The notes below the pieces were generated by a model that was not told the DNA's origin, did no database searches, and saw only the letters and a program-made list of their open reading frames with translations. Made by a program: the position numbers and the translations under genes. This document shows, one piece after another, positions 6,002-14,068 of a DNA stretch of 14,068 bases (positions within the stretch are counted from its first letter, which is position 1; every line of letters starts with the position of its first letter). Where the stretch lies: assembly GCA_001969505.1 (NCBI GenBank), contig LSSK01000425.1:1-14068 (forward strand), read 5' to 3'. The stretch is from Zancudomyces culisetae (lineage: Eukaryota; Kickxellomycota; Harpellomycetes; Harpellales; Legeriomycetaceae).

Positions 6002-8498
6002 ATGATTAGAGGGGGCTACATAAAAGAGTTTGAGACTGGCCGGGGAACTAAAGCGGCAAAAGAACGAGAATTCACCCTGTATGGTTTCCGATACGATCAA
6101 GAAAAGATCGAAGTTGAAAACGTGACTATAGGAAGTGTGGTAGGGAGGAAAACATTTCTAGCGGTAATTAGAGTTGAGAAATTTTTTGGAAACGTAAAGG
6201 TATTGAAACATTCGCTATATTATGTTCTTCATTCTCTATTCTATTATACTTATGAAAAATCTTGACTAGAAAAAAGAATAACTAAATCAATTGGCGGTTG
6301 GGGGGGTGGACGCACTTTTTGAAAAATAGGGGGAAATTAAAAAAATTGAAGCTAGAGAGATAGGAGGGCAGGCGACTTTGATTGTGGCAATACTAAACAC
6401 AGTTGAAGATAAACTATGTATATATAGCTATGGGATAAAAAGTGAGGAAATACAGGATCTTCAAGTAGAAATGCAATACGGAAATGGAATGGGATTGGTA
6501 GGTCCAATACAGGGAAAAAAGGATGAATGGGTAATGTTTATCACGACAAGAAATGGGAAAGTAGGGATAGTCAAATTTGGTATTGACAAGAAGGGAGGGC
6601 AAATAAAAGTTTATGAGGAAGAAGCACAAGTTCAGGATATTGAACTATTTAATAGTCCGTATAGAAAAGTAAATGCAACAATTATTGACGAAAAGGAGGG
6701 AAAGGTGCTGGTTTTCATAGAAAAGGGGTATGGGCGGATGAGTATCTATATGTACCAAGATAAAAGCAGAAAGGCAAAACAGCAGCAAGAGTATTTACAA
6801 CAAAGACAGAAACTGAAGCGGAGGCAAGGATGGGGTCAAGAGCATGAACAAAAACAAAAACAAAAACAAGAGCAAGAACATGAGCAGGAACGAGAACGAG
6901 AACGAGAACGAGAACGAGGGCAGGAACCTGAGAAAAAAGTGATGGAAAAGATCATCGGGGCAGGTATAAGTATTGGTAAAAAAAGGGAAATGGAAATACA
7001 GAGTATTTGGGTGGAGAAGGAAAACGGAGGACACCTGTGTGTTGGTTACAAGGGATTGGAAGAAGGCGAATTGTATGCGGTGATTTATAAACTAAGTAGC
7101 AATGTCCAAAATGAGGATAGAGCAACAGAGAATGGCGTGGTTAGACGGCTGAGTAGAAAAATCGAGCAAAAGACTGTTAAAGACGAAGTCTGGGATATTA
7201 AAAAAATCTTGGAATTAGAGATCAGAAAAGAGACAAAGCAAGAAATTTCATTGTTTAAAATGTTCAATTCAACGGGGATATTATTGGGGCTGAATGTTGG
7301 GGATACTGGAAAGAACAGTCGATTGAACTACTGGGAGATTCGCGAAGGAAAACTGATAAAAGTGCAAGAAACTCATTTCTCCGATTCAATTGTGGATGTT
7401 GTTGTCAACGAGAATCTGGATATGACTGTTATTGGAGATAGAAGCAATCATGTTATCAGCTCTTTTGAGCAAAAAACATTGGTACAAGAAACGTTTGACA
7501 TGGCAAAAGATATATCCAAATATTATTCTTTTGCCTCTGGTGAAAGCGGACATGAAAATAATGAAAACGAGATTTTAAAAAGGCTATTTGCTCTGGGAGG
7601 AATATCGAGTGATGCTCAGTCTTTCCGCTTCAATGAAAAGCAGGCACTCGATGTGACAAATCGTATTATTATAAACGGTGAGCTGGATATGCAGGATAGA
7701 TTGGGGCTCTTGTATTACATGATACTGGACACGAGCAATGGAGACCAGGAAAAAGCTGCAAAAATGGCCGAAAATTATTGCCTTCCAAATGAATTTATCG
7801 AACTGTACAGGGGATACTACTTGCTTGATACCGGAAGTGTTAGGGACGGGCTGAACAGTGTTATTCAAAGCAGCATAGCCAACACCGAAGATGCGCAGCT
7901 AAATGAGCTTATTATTGACTTGGCCGTCAATAATGGAGAGTATCATCTGGCGAAAAAGTATTTAGATTTGGTTCAATCTAGCCTTCATGCGAAATCTTTG
8001 ATGCAGCTGATCGATCCCAAGCTGATCATTACAGTTCTATTGAGAACAAGCCTGAAATCGGCCTTTTTGTTTTACAATCAACACAAACAGCCCTTGATTC
8101 TAACCCTGATTTTTGACTATTGTGTTGAAATTGAAGATTTGGGGATCAAGCGCGAGTTTGTCGAGCTGGTTATTGCCCACTTATCAAACGAGGACCAGCT
8201 GAGTTTTTGTAAATTTTGTACCAACTCCAACACAATTAGTTTTTACAAACTGCTGACTTTGGTCTATTATTTGTCACTGAAAAGACAGTTCGTGTCATTG
8301 GTACTAACCTGTAATGCTATTTTTGAGCTTTGTCCTCCCCAAAACGATAACCTAAATAGGCTGCTTTTGACAAACTTGAAGAGTTGTGGTCTAAACTTTT
8401 TATCTGAAATGGAAAAAAAATATTTGATTGATAAAACTTCTATTATAGATTCTGATTTATTTACCTATATTTTTAACTATAAAATCAATCTTTCCTAG
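6002..8498 (+). CDS. ELYS-domain nucleoporin-like protein with N-terminal beta-rich region (two exons)
   Basis: Exons are 6002-6193 and 6330-8498, giving 786 residues. Exon 1 starts at the only upstream ATG (stop at 5963) and supplies 64 residues. Residues ~1-430 are strand-rich with repeated hydrophobic-charged pairs (FTLYGFRYDQ, LIVAILNTVEDKLCIYSY, WVMFITTRNGKVGIVKF), like a beta-propeller. A Gln/Glu/Lys/Arg run at about 235-262, ending in RE repeats from a GAACGA hexamer, probably forms a loop. From about 515, LGLLYYMILDTSNGDQEKAA, then NEFIELYRGYYLLDTGSVRDGL, match the fungal ELYS domain (nuclear pore complex assembly), an alpha-solenoid. ELYS in animals binds chromatin and the Y complex; most yeasts studied lack it. 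No AT-hook or zinc finger is seen at the C-terminus. Another scaffold nucleoporin is the main alternative. Confidence 0.68.
6194..6329 (+). other. Intron of the ELYS-like gene (136 nt)
   Basis: The donor GTAAAG (6194) and acceptor AAAAATAG (6329) are both phase 0 and join ...KFFGN to GEIKK. AATAACTAAATC near 6278 is a plausible branch site. An alternative donor GTATTG at 6200 is also phase 0 and would add Val-Lys. I chose 6194 because every other intron here begins GTAA. Confidence 0.65.
6838..6921 (+). repeat. Purine-rich coding repeat (CAAAAA and GAACGA hexamers)
   Basis: Within the ELYS-like gene, hexamers of the type CAAAAA (6848-6867) and then GAACGA (about 6889-6914) repeat in tandem and encode alternating Gln-Lys, then Glu-Arg. 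The strand is almost pure purine. This is a slippage-prone microsatellite that keeps the frame because its unit is six bases. Confidence 0.8.
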
Positions 8499-8585
8499 TT
8501 TACTTTTATTCCCCTCTTTCTTCTTATCTTCAAAAAAAAAGTAACAATAATAAAGCAAGGTAAAACAAAACATCTAATCAGCTAT

Positions 8586-9476
8586 CTAGTTTGAGAAAAA
8601 AGTCTTAAAGTTGTTCAACCATGAGTAGTATTCGTTTTGTTCCTTGAATTCAATATAGTCTTGGATAAAGTAGACCAAGCTGGAATCAATACCGCGTGAT
8701 TCCAAATATTCATCAATGTTATCCTTCAAGTCTTCGCTAAGCTGACCGTAGACTGGTCCAAAGTAGCTTGTTCCACGGGCGAATTCACCTTCGACTGACT
8801 GTTGAAGGGCTGTTTTCTTGTTCTTGTCAAAGGTCATGATTCTCTTGAAGCCAATCAATCCATCCTCGGCAATCAAATCAAAGTACAAAGTGATGGGGCT
8901 GTTCTCTTTTGTGATTGTAACCACAAAGTTGACATCAAAGTTGTCCATACCCTCTTCTTCTTCCTGCTCTGTCGTTTCCTCCTCTTGTTCTTGCTTTTGT
9001 TTATTTTGTCCCTCCTCTTCTTCCATATAATCCTCGAATTTTTCGGTATGCTCTTCCTGTAGTTGCTGATCGAAAATATCATTGATACTGAATCTAACCT
9101 TGATCATTTCATCGCCTGTAAGCTTTACCAACTCTACTTCATTCTCTCCAACCTTGTCTACAATATCGAACCCAGTCTTTTCTTTAAAGCTTGTTATGAA
9201 TTCCTCTTCCCCCACTGGAAGTCCCTCCTTCTCGTACTCAATTTCGGCCTTGAGAATTCTGAGAAGTTCTTTTTCTACCTTTTGCTTACCACCTTCCAAT
9301 CCAACAACACTGGTGGAGAAGTTTCTAGATGTGTTAGCATTTGAAACTGGGGTCTTGAGCCATTTGCTTGCAACCATTGTTGATTTTGGTGCTGCCAAGA
9401 ATCCGTTCTTGATTCCTGAAAATACTGTTGGCTTGAGGCCCACTCTCTTGCTTACTAATCTTGCAACTGGATTCAT
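8586..9476 (-). CDS. MAM33: Mitochondrial acidic matrix protein Mam33 (p32/gC1qR family)
   Basis: A 296-residue protein with a basic, Ser/Ala-rich presequence (residues 1-~53). It ends at RNFS, a good R-X-F|S cleavage site for the matrix peptidases. The first family helix follows (KQKVEKELLRILKAEIEYEK, 64-83). A strand-rich middle includes DVNFVVTITK, ITLYFDLIAED and FKRIMTFD, and the family's closing helices read LSEDLKDNIDEYLESRGID and FIQDYIEFKEQNEYYSWLNN. Mam33 forms doughnut-shaped acidic trimers in the matrix and affects mitochondrial translation and respiration. The acidic loop at 139-177 is long and Gln/Glu-rich (QNKQKQEQEEE), as is common in this variable position. The gene is convergent with the ELYS-like gene, with only 87 bases between stops. 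Confidence 0.92.
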   Translation of the reverse strand: MNPVARLVSKRVGLKPTVFSGIKNGFLAAPKSTMVASKWLKTPVSNANTSRNFSTSVVGLEGGKQKVEKELLRILKAEIEYEKEGLPVGEEEFITSFKEKTGFDIVDKVGENEVELVKLTGDEMIKVRFSINDIFDQQLQEEHTEKFEDYMEEEEGQNKQKQEQEEETTEQEEEEGMDNFDVNFVVTITKENSPITLYFDLIAEDGLIGFKRIMTFDKNKKTALQQSVEGEFARGTSYFGPVYGQLSEDLKDNIDEYLESRGIDSSLVYFIQDYIEFKEQNEYYSWLNNFKTFFSN

Positions 9477-10050
9477 TCTTGTCTTGTCTTTTTCTTTTTC
9501 CTCTTATCGCTAAACGAAGCTGTAAAGAAAATAATATAGTTTTACAAAAAATAAATAAACTGAATATGGATATTAGAATAAGATTGACTTTTTTTTTTGA
9601 ACAGGGGAGTTCTCGCCAATGTTTTATACACTTGAGAAAATTAAAAATCGTTATATTGATTTCATATAAACCAAATAAATGTCAAACTATTGGCAAAAAA
9701 AAAATTTTTTTTTATTTTTTGCCTTGAGTTCTATCTGATTCGGTTTATCAAATCTGCCCAGTTTATCCAAAGAAAAACATTTTGAGTGGATCATGTTGTT
9801 TTTTCCGACTTTGATATATATTTTTTGCTTTGTTGATTACCAAATAGTTTCTTGGTATTTTCAACAACATGATATTATTGAGCACAGATTAAACACAATT
9901 CCTCCTCCCCCCCACAACAATAAATACAACTCTATTCACTAGTAAAGTTTATTCTTATGGCTTTACAGCTTTTAAAACATTAGTTATTTGTAAATAAATA
10001 CTACTCAGCGTCCCACCTCTACCATTCACCTTCGGCTTATCTATGAATTT
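9477..10050. promoter_or_regulatory. AT-rich region upstream of MAM33 with long A/T hairpin
   Basis: These 574 bases hold the MAM33 promoter and the 3' end of the gene at 10051, both on the minus strand. There is a ten-T tract at 9589-9598, a C7 run at 9907-9913, and an inverted repeat at 9692-9723 (separate entry). No reading frame with protein character and no RNA gene is seen. Confidence 0.5.
9692..9723. repeat. A/T inverted repeat capped by GGC/GCC
   Basis: GGC plus six As (9692-9700) pairs exactly with six Ts plus GCC (9715-9723). Inside, after one A-A mismatch, three more A-T pairs form around a T6 loop. The GC clamp makes this more than a plain A/T run. It could extrude as a cruciform or act as a nucleosome-excluding element upstream of MAM33. 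Confidence 0.6.
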
Positions 10051-10884
10051 TTATTCCTCACTATCACCACCACTCCTATCGCCGTCATCCTCATCCTTTC
10101 CAAGCTCAGACAATAGCTCTGCTACATCACCATCACCTGCACTATCTTGAGGCTCATGCTTGATTACAAAAAGTGATGGAAAATTGTTCCTAATCGCGCT
10201 ACTAAAATCGTCCATTGTCACAACGTCATTATAGTTACAAACAAACGTGATTCCAGACAAAACTAGGCTGAATATGCTGAGTGTCGCCAGTGTCGCCACC
10301 TGGAACGCCTTGAGTGCGAGAGTTGCTGGTTGTGGCCCGCCTAGCTCTGCTACTTTCTCTGCCGCAGCTCTAATCTCTGCCGCAGTAATATTATTTACAG
10401 TTTCTGAGCTTATTGTGACTGGTTCATCGCTAGAACTGATCGGAATCTGTCCTTGTGACGTTTTGGCGTCGCTGCCCGTAGGAGATACTACTTTTTCCAC
10501 ATCCAGCCTCGACTCTACGTTCTCTGTTTCCTGTTCGACCGTTGCTGATACTCTTGTTGATCCGACATCGGGGGTTTTTTGTAGCGATTGCGGTTGTTTT
10601 GCAGTCGTCGGTGGATGAACTTTGGGCTTTATTATGTTTAATTCGGCTCTATTGCTGTTCAGTACCTGATCATACAGTTTATCCAATCTATTTAGCGTTG
10701 CTCTGAAATTTCTGCGCTTTATAAAAAATGCGGCTGAAAAAACAGCAGCCGAAGTTATAGCAATTCCAAACCCAGTATATTTTTTTCTCGATTCGAAAAT
10801 GTTTTTGATATTATCGATCTTTGTGCGTACCACTTGAGATAGTTTTGGAACCTCTGGCACTCCTTCCCTATCTCTATCCTTCAT
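10051..10884 (-). CDS. Two-membrane-segment mitochondrial protein, AIM11/TMEM242-like
   Basis: A 277-residue protein. A basic N-terminus is followed by a first membrane segment at about 37-55 (YTGFGIAITSAAVFSAAFFIKRRNF). A polar linker of ~110 residues rich in Ser, Thr, Gln and Val comes next. The second hydrophobic stretch lies at about 185-216 (TLALKAFQVATLATLSIFSL) and leads into VVTMDDFSSAIRNNFPSLF. The tail is acidic. LAL+A...hydrophobic...hMxDFxSxhxxxFP is the pattern I recall from animal TMEM242, and yeast Aim11 has the same order: short N-terminus, TM, linker, SALxxAS TM, STAREF. TMEM242 aids c-ring assembly of ATP synthase in animals; Aim11 is known only from mitochondrial inheritance screens. 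Most relatives are 130-150 residues, so the linker here is an expansion. The family call is moderate; the function is inferred. Confidence 0.55.
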   Translation of the reverse strand: MKDRDREGVPEVPKLSQVVRTKIDNIKNIFESRKKYTGFGIAITSAAVFSAAFFIKRRNFRATLNRLDKLYDQVLNSNRAELNIIKPKVHPPTTAKQPQSLQKTPDVGSTRVSATVEQETENVESRLDVEKVVSPTGSDAKTSQGQIPISSSDEPVTISSETVNNITAAEIRAAAEKVAELGGPQPATLALKAFQVATLATLSIFSLVLSGITFVCNYNDVVTMDDFSSAIRNNFPSLFVIKHEPQDSAGDGDVAELLSELGKDEDDGDRSGGDSEE

Positions 10885-11119
10885 TTTATAACTACTCGTC
10901 CTCCCTTTTTTTATTTATATATTTTTACGCTTTTTATTATTCAAGGTCATTAATAAAAGTATATGTGATATTTTTTCAATCAAAAATTGTAGATTATCAA
11001 TATTCCCAAATTCTACTCGAATCGAAAAAAAAATATGGCTCAAAACCTGCGGAAATCAACAACCTCACATCAAAACGCAATAACAATAATAAAAATTAGA
11101 TCAAAAGGCTTTGGCACCT
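10885..11119. other. Intergenic region, AIM11/TMEM242-like promoter and NCA2 3' end
   Basis: These 235 AT-rich bases lie between two minus-strand genes. T-rich blocks sit near 10906-10925, just upstream of the ATG at 10884. No gene is seen. Confidence 0.45.
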
Positions 11120-13584
11120 TCAAGCTAACAAAAACGAATAAATTCTATACATTCGGTTGATAACATTATACCTTTGCTTGATGGTATAGTTAGAAGATTC
11201 TAACTCACGAATATCATCAAGGAACAAAGACCTAACGCGAGGCAGTTCTGTGTACTTCCCCCTTCTGCCACCGCTAATCGGCAAAAGCAGTGTAATTGGT
11301 CGACACAAAAAACCTATAAACCACGAAAACCCACCTTGCTGATCATCATATGCCTTCAACAAGATCTGTGATAGCAGTTTTAGTCTGTCGGTGTAACACA
11401 ACAACAACCCTTCAAAGTTTATATCATAACTGGTCGGTTTGTGAAACACAAGTTCGTGTTGTTGTTTAGCATTATTGCCGCTTTGGGTGTCTTGTTTATT
11501 CGAAATATGATAGCCCTTGTTTAACAGGACTTCGATATCTCTCATCACAAGCTTTAAATAAACTAGCGATTTGTCGTTTCGTATATCCGAAGAATCACGG
11601 ATAAACTTAGAAAATGCTCGCATACTCAGATAGAAAATTGCAGTTGCTGGAGCAACCGCAAGAACCACAAAATTGAGTTCATTGGATCGAAGCAGTTTAT
11701 CAAGAGCAGCAAGTGCACTCTGGACGGTAACATTTGCATGCTGCACCTGGATTAGCATCAGTCTCACGAGGTCACCAAATATAGCGTTCTTTAGTGGATG
11801 CTTGATTTCGTCTTCGTAGATGCCCATAATCGACGACATATCGCCGCTTTGAACCTGCTTGAATATTTCTTGTTGTTGCTCAATTGATAAACCCCCTTGG
11901 CTGTTGTATTTGTCCCTTAATACCCCAATCGTCATTTTTTGCAAGGATCCCATATTTGACTCCAAAGAATCCTCGGGGACTACCTTTATTATCCGTCCAC
12001 CATATCTAATTGTATGGTACGCCTCTGCCAACGGCTGCGTAATATATCTCGTTGCGTATTTTATGACAAATTCTGTCATGTCTTTAATGTAGTCTTTAAT
12101 CGACTCCTGATTCCCGCTTATCACTGAAAACAGAATATACCCGAGAGTCCCCGCGGTGATTATCGGTATCCAGCTTCTTGTATATACTCCAGGCCTTGAA
12201 TTCTTTTGGATCTCACCGGTATACTGTTCTCTCATTCTACAGTATTTCTCTATAACCTTTTCCAACCTTTCCACCGTTGTATAGGCTTGGTTTTTCCATC
12301 CCAACTGATCTGCATCCATGATCCTGACGCTGTACAAATCTGTAGTTGCCTCTGGTTCGCCAACGCTTGTTGCGATATTCAAATGGTTCACTGTTTCTTC
12401 AATCTTTTGCATTATTGCTTCGACGAAATCCTCTCCACGGTCGAAAACGCTCTTCTCACTCAATTTGTGCCTAATGCTATCCACTTGCTGCAACGGAAGA
12501 TTGAGCACCCCCAATCTATACACAACAGATCTTAGTATGTTGTCTAATTCAATTTTCTTGCCTATTATTCGTTCCTCAACCGTGCTTACGTATCCCATAC
12601 TCTCTGCTACCCCCTTGTATGCCCTCATAGTGACACTCAGTTCTTTTTCCCCAGGACACGATTCAGTATACCTCAACTTGATATTCTCAACTCCTGCAAT
12701 CACACCTTTAGCCACCAGTATATCCACGATGTAGTACACTTCCTTTACAGTTACTTTAACTGCCCTTTTTAAAATCTGGATAAGTTTTCCGGGTGCCCCT
12801 ATTTTCCAGTAAAACAATTTCTATTTAAGGCATTCTGCACTAATGTATTATCTAGCTGGTGTTAACACAGAGTTAGTCAGTACATAATCTGAACAGCGTA
12901 AGCTAAAAATTGTGATATACGTCAATTGCGTCCCTTACCTGAAATCATAAAGAGCAGAACGCTTGTTCGCGTGGATCCTTGTACCTCCCAATACTCTTTT
13001 TCTTCAAACACCTTGTATGATTTGCTCACCAGCATTTTCGTAACCATGGCATTAACACTAGCCACATTTCTCGCCAACATCAATCCAACTACATACCCCA
13101 TAACTACTTCATTTTCTTGTCTTGTCCCCATGTCAACTGCATCCTTCACATATCCCTTTATCAAGGTCAAGTCCTCTTTAACACTCTCTATCAACTTGCT
13201 ATCCGACAAATCCCCTTTCCCTTGCTTTTTCCTCCGTTCACTCTGCTTTATGTACTTACTTCTGCCTGATTCCTCCAAACCATCCGCTATTGAAACTACA
13301 CTACCATTGCTTTCTTTTTTGATTCCGGCCCCGTTTTCGTCTCCCTGTTCACGACCACCAAAGAGCTCATTTTCGTCTGAAATGGGTACTAAACCCAGCT
13401 CCATCGCCCTTTTTATTACCTTTTTACGCTGTTCTTCGGCATACTCATTCTCTCGATGTGTTTCTATTGACTGCCCAGTATTTCCACTTTTTGTCCTACA
13501 GACCTTTACTAGATCTTTGAATTCTACACCCCCGACTTGTAATTTACTCCAACAGGCGTGGTATCGATCTTGAAAAAAACTCAT
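11120..13584 (-). CDS. NCA2: Nuclear control of ATP synthase protein Nca2 (two exons)
   Basis: Exons are 13584-12939 and 12798-11120, giving 774 residues. In yeast Nca2 is a mitochondrial membrane protein that, with Nca3, affects expression of the mitochondrial ATP6/ATP8 genes. Exon 1 begins with a clear ATG and holds a poorly conserved, charged N-terminal part ending EYWEVQGSTRTSVLLFMIS, the family's YW...LY-IQT-like block. Exon 2 continues APGKLIQILKR, as expected. Hydrophobic segments lie at about 424-443 (IPIITAGTLGYILFSVISG) and 592-609 (FVVLAVAPATAIFYLSMR). The hallmark block HPLKNAIFGDLVRLMLIQVQ (about 549-568), followed by ALDKLLRSNELNF, is unmistakable, as is the MTIGVLRDKY segment before it. 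The C-terminus (IRELESSNYTIKQRYNVINRMYR) also fits. Without the exon 1 join, the second exon has no ATG at its start, which supports the splice. Confidence 0.92.
12799..12938 (-). other. Intron of the NCA2 gene (140 nt)
   Basis: The donor is TCAG|GTAAGG and the acceptor AAATAG|GGGC, phase 1. Splicing forms a Gly codon and the sequence FMISGAPGKLIQ. It contains GACTAAC (minus strand, 12872-12878), the best match in the window to the yeast TACTAAC branch site, about 75 bases before the acceptor. Confidence 0.9.
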
Positions 13585-13675
13585 CTTTTCGGGTTTTCGC
13601 CTTCCTTCTTTTTTTTTTGCTCCTCTATTTTCTTACCCAGTCTCGGGAATGAAAAATAATATAATATAAAAAAAA

Positions 13676-13741
13676 GGTTGGTAGAGGGCAAAGTCGAAAT
13701 TCGTTATCTATATATTACCAACCAGGAACCTACACTAGGTT
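13676..13741. repeat. Two adjacent perfect inverted repeats
   Basis: GGTTGGTA (13676-13683) is the exact complement of TACCAACC (13716-13723). Three bases later, AACCTA (13727-13732) pairs with TAGGTT (13736-13741) across a 3-base loop. They lie about 90-160 bases upstream of the NCA2 start codon and may be promoter protein sites or part of an RNA. Confidence 0.5.
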
Positions 13742-13925
13742 TATTCTGTTGATCTAGAAACACCTCTATTTCTCAGCTGTTCTCTTATTTACGAGTTTTG
13801 ATTTTGTACGCAATTCAAACTAAAGCTCTAAATGTGATTGGTGCGTTTTTTTCCAGCAGATCTTTACATGCCCAGCACTATCTAGCGTCCATTTCTCCTT
13901 TAGAAGATGGAGGCTAATGGTCTTA

Positions 13926-13948
13926 TGTGTGTGTGTATTTGTGTGTGT
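13926..13948 (+). repeat. TG dinucleotide microsatellite, interrupted
   Basis: Eleven bases of alternating TG (13926-13936), the interruption ATT, then nine more (13940-13948). It is a simple-sequence repeat in non-coding DNA with no other sign of function. Confidence 0.85.
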
Positions 13949-14068
13949 ATGCTAGATAAACTATTCTGGTTCTAATAACCATATATGTATCCATTTTTCA
14001 AGTGCACATGGCATTGATATAATAATAAAATCATGCAATCGAATATAAAAATAAATAAAACTTTAAAG

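Larger units (their letters stand above)
13585..14068. other. Gene-free right end upstream of NCA2
   Basis: These 484 bases hold the NCA2 promoter and then DNA of unknown use. No protein-like frame or recognisable RNA gene is seen on either strand. Notable elements are two neighbouring perfect inverted repeats at 13676-13741, a TTTTTTTCC tract near 13845, and a TG-rich repeat at 13926-13948. Confidence 0.5.

Noticed and set aside
6002-8498. Vps11/Pep5-type assignment for the plus-strand gene
   Set aside because: There is no WRQF N-terminus and no C-terminal RING finger, and the helical half matches the ELYS pattern instead.
10247-10618. A 123-codon plus-strand frame inside the AIM11/TMEM242-like gene
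   Set aside because: It comes from the Ser/Thr-rich linker codons read on the other strand; no domain or promoter supports it.
12926-13573. A 215-codon open frame on the plus strand across from NCA2 exon 1
   Set aside because: It is the mirror of real coding DNA. Its product is a Ser/Pro/Leu-rich string with no family likeness, while the minus strand joins cleanly to the Nca2 core.
1-14068. CRISPR arrays, insertion sequences, transposons or viral remnants
   Set aside because: No regularly spaced repeats, transposase-like frames, terminal repeats or viral protein motifs were seen.

Overview
The window reads as nuclear DNA of an ascomycete yeast (subphylum Saccharomycotina, probably an early-diverging line). 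Genes are short and closely packed, intergenic DNA is AT-rich with poly(dA:dT) tracts, and spliceosomal introns are short (82-153 nt). All seven introns I could place start with GTAA. CTG is read as leucine: the invariant Leu of the DLRNHG motif in the hydrolase at 1236 is a CTG, so this is not a CTG-Ser yeast. Retention of an ELYS-domain protein and a four-intron ATG10 also argues against Saccharomyces and its close relatives. All names come from reading translations by eye; no search was run.

Layout, left to right: a partial ATP10 gene (minus, runs off the left edge); a divergent promoter region; IMO32/ABHD11-type mitochondrial hydrolase (plus, one intron); RCF1 (minus); an ~800-base gap holding a possible structured non-coding RNA (about 3595-3902, plus); a small glutaredoxin-like gene (plus); ATG10 rebuilt here from five exons (minus, 4487-5687); a divergent promoter region; an ELYS-domain protein (plus, two exons, 6002-8498); MAM33 (minus); an AT-rich gap with a long A/T hairpin; a two-membrane-segment protein of AIM11/TMEM242 type (minus); NCA2 rebuilt from two exons (minus, 11120-13584); and a gene-free right end with hairpins and a TG-rich repeat.

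Six of the nine genes are known or probable mitochondrial proteins, and three (ATP10, NCA2 and the AIM11/TMEM242-like gene) relate to making the mitochondrial F1Fo ATP synthase. RCF1 acts on respiratory supercomplexes, MAM33 is an acidic matrix protein, and IMO32 is a matrix hydrolase. ATG10 (autophagy conjugation) and the ELYS-like protein (nuclear pore) sit between them and share a 314-base divergent promoter. The least explained items are the candidate RNA near 3600-3900, the propeller-plus-ELYS architecture, and the short perfect inverted repeats in the intergenic gaps.
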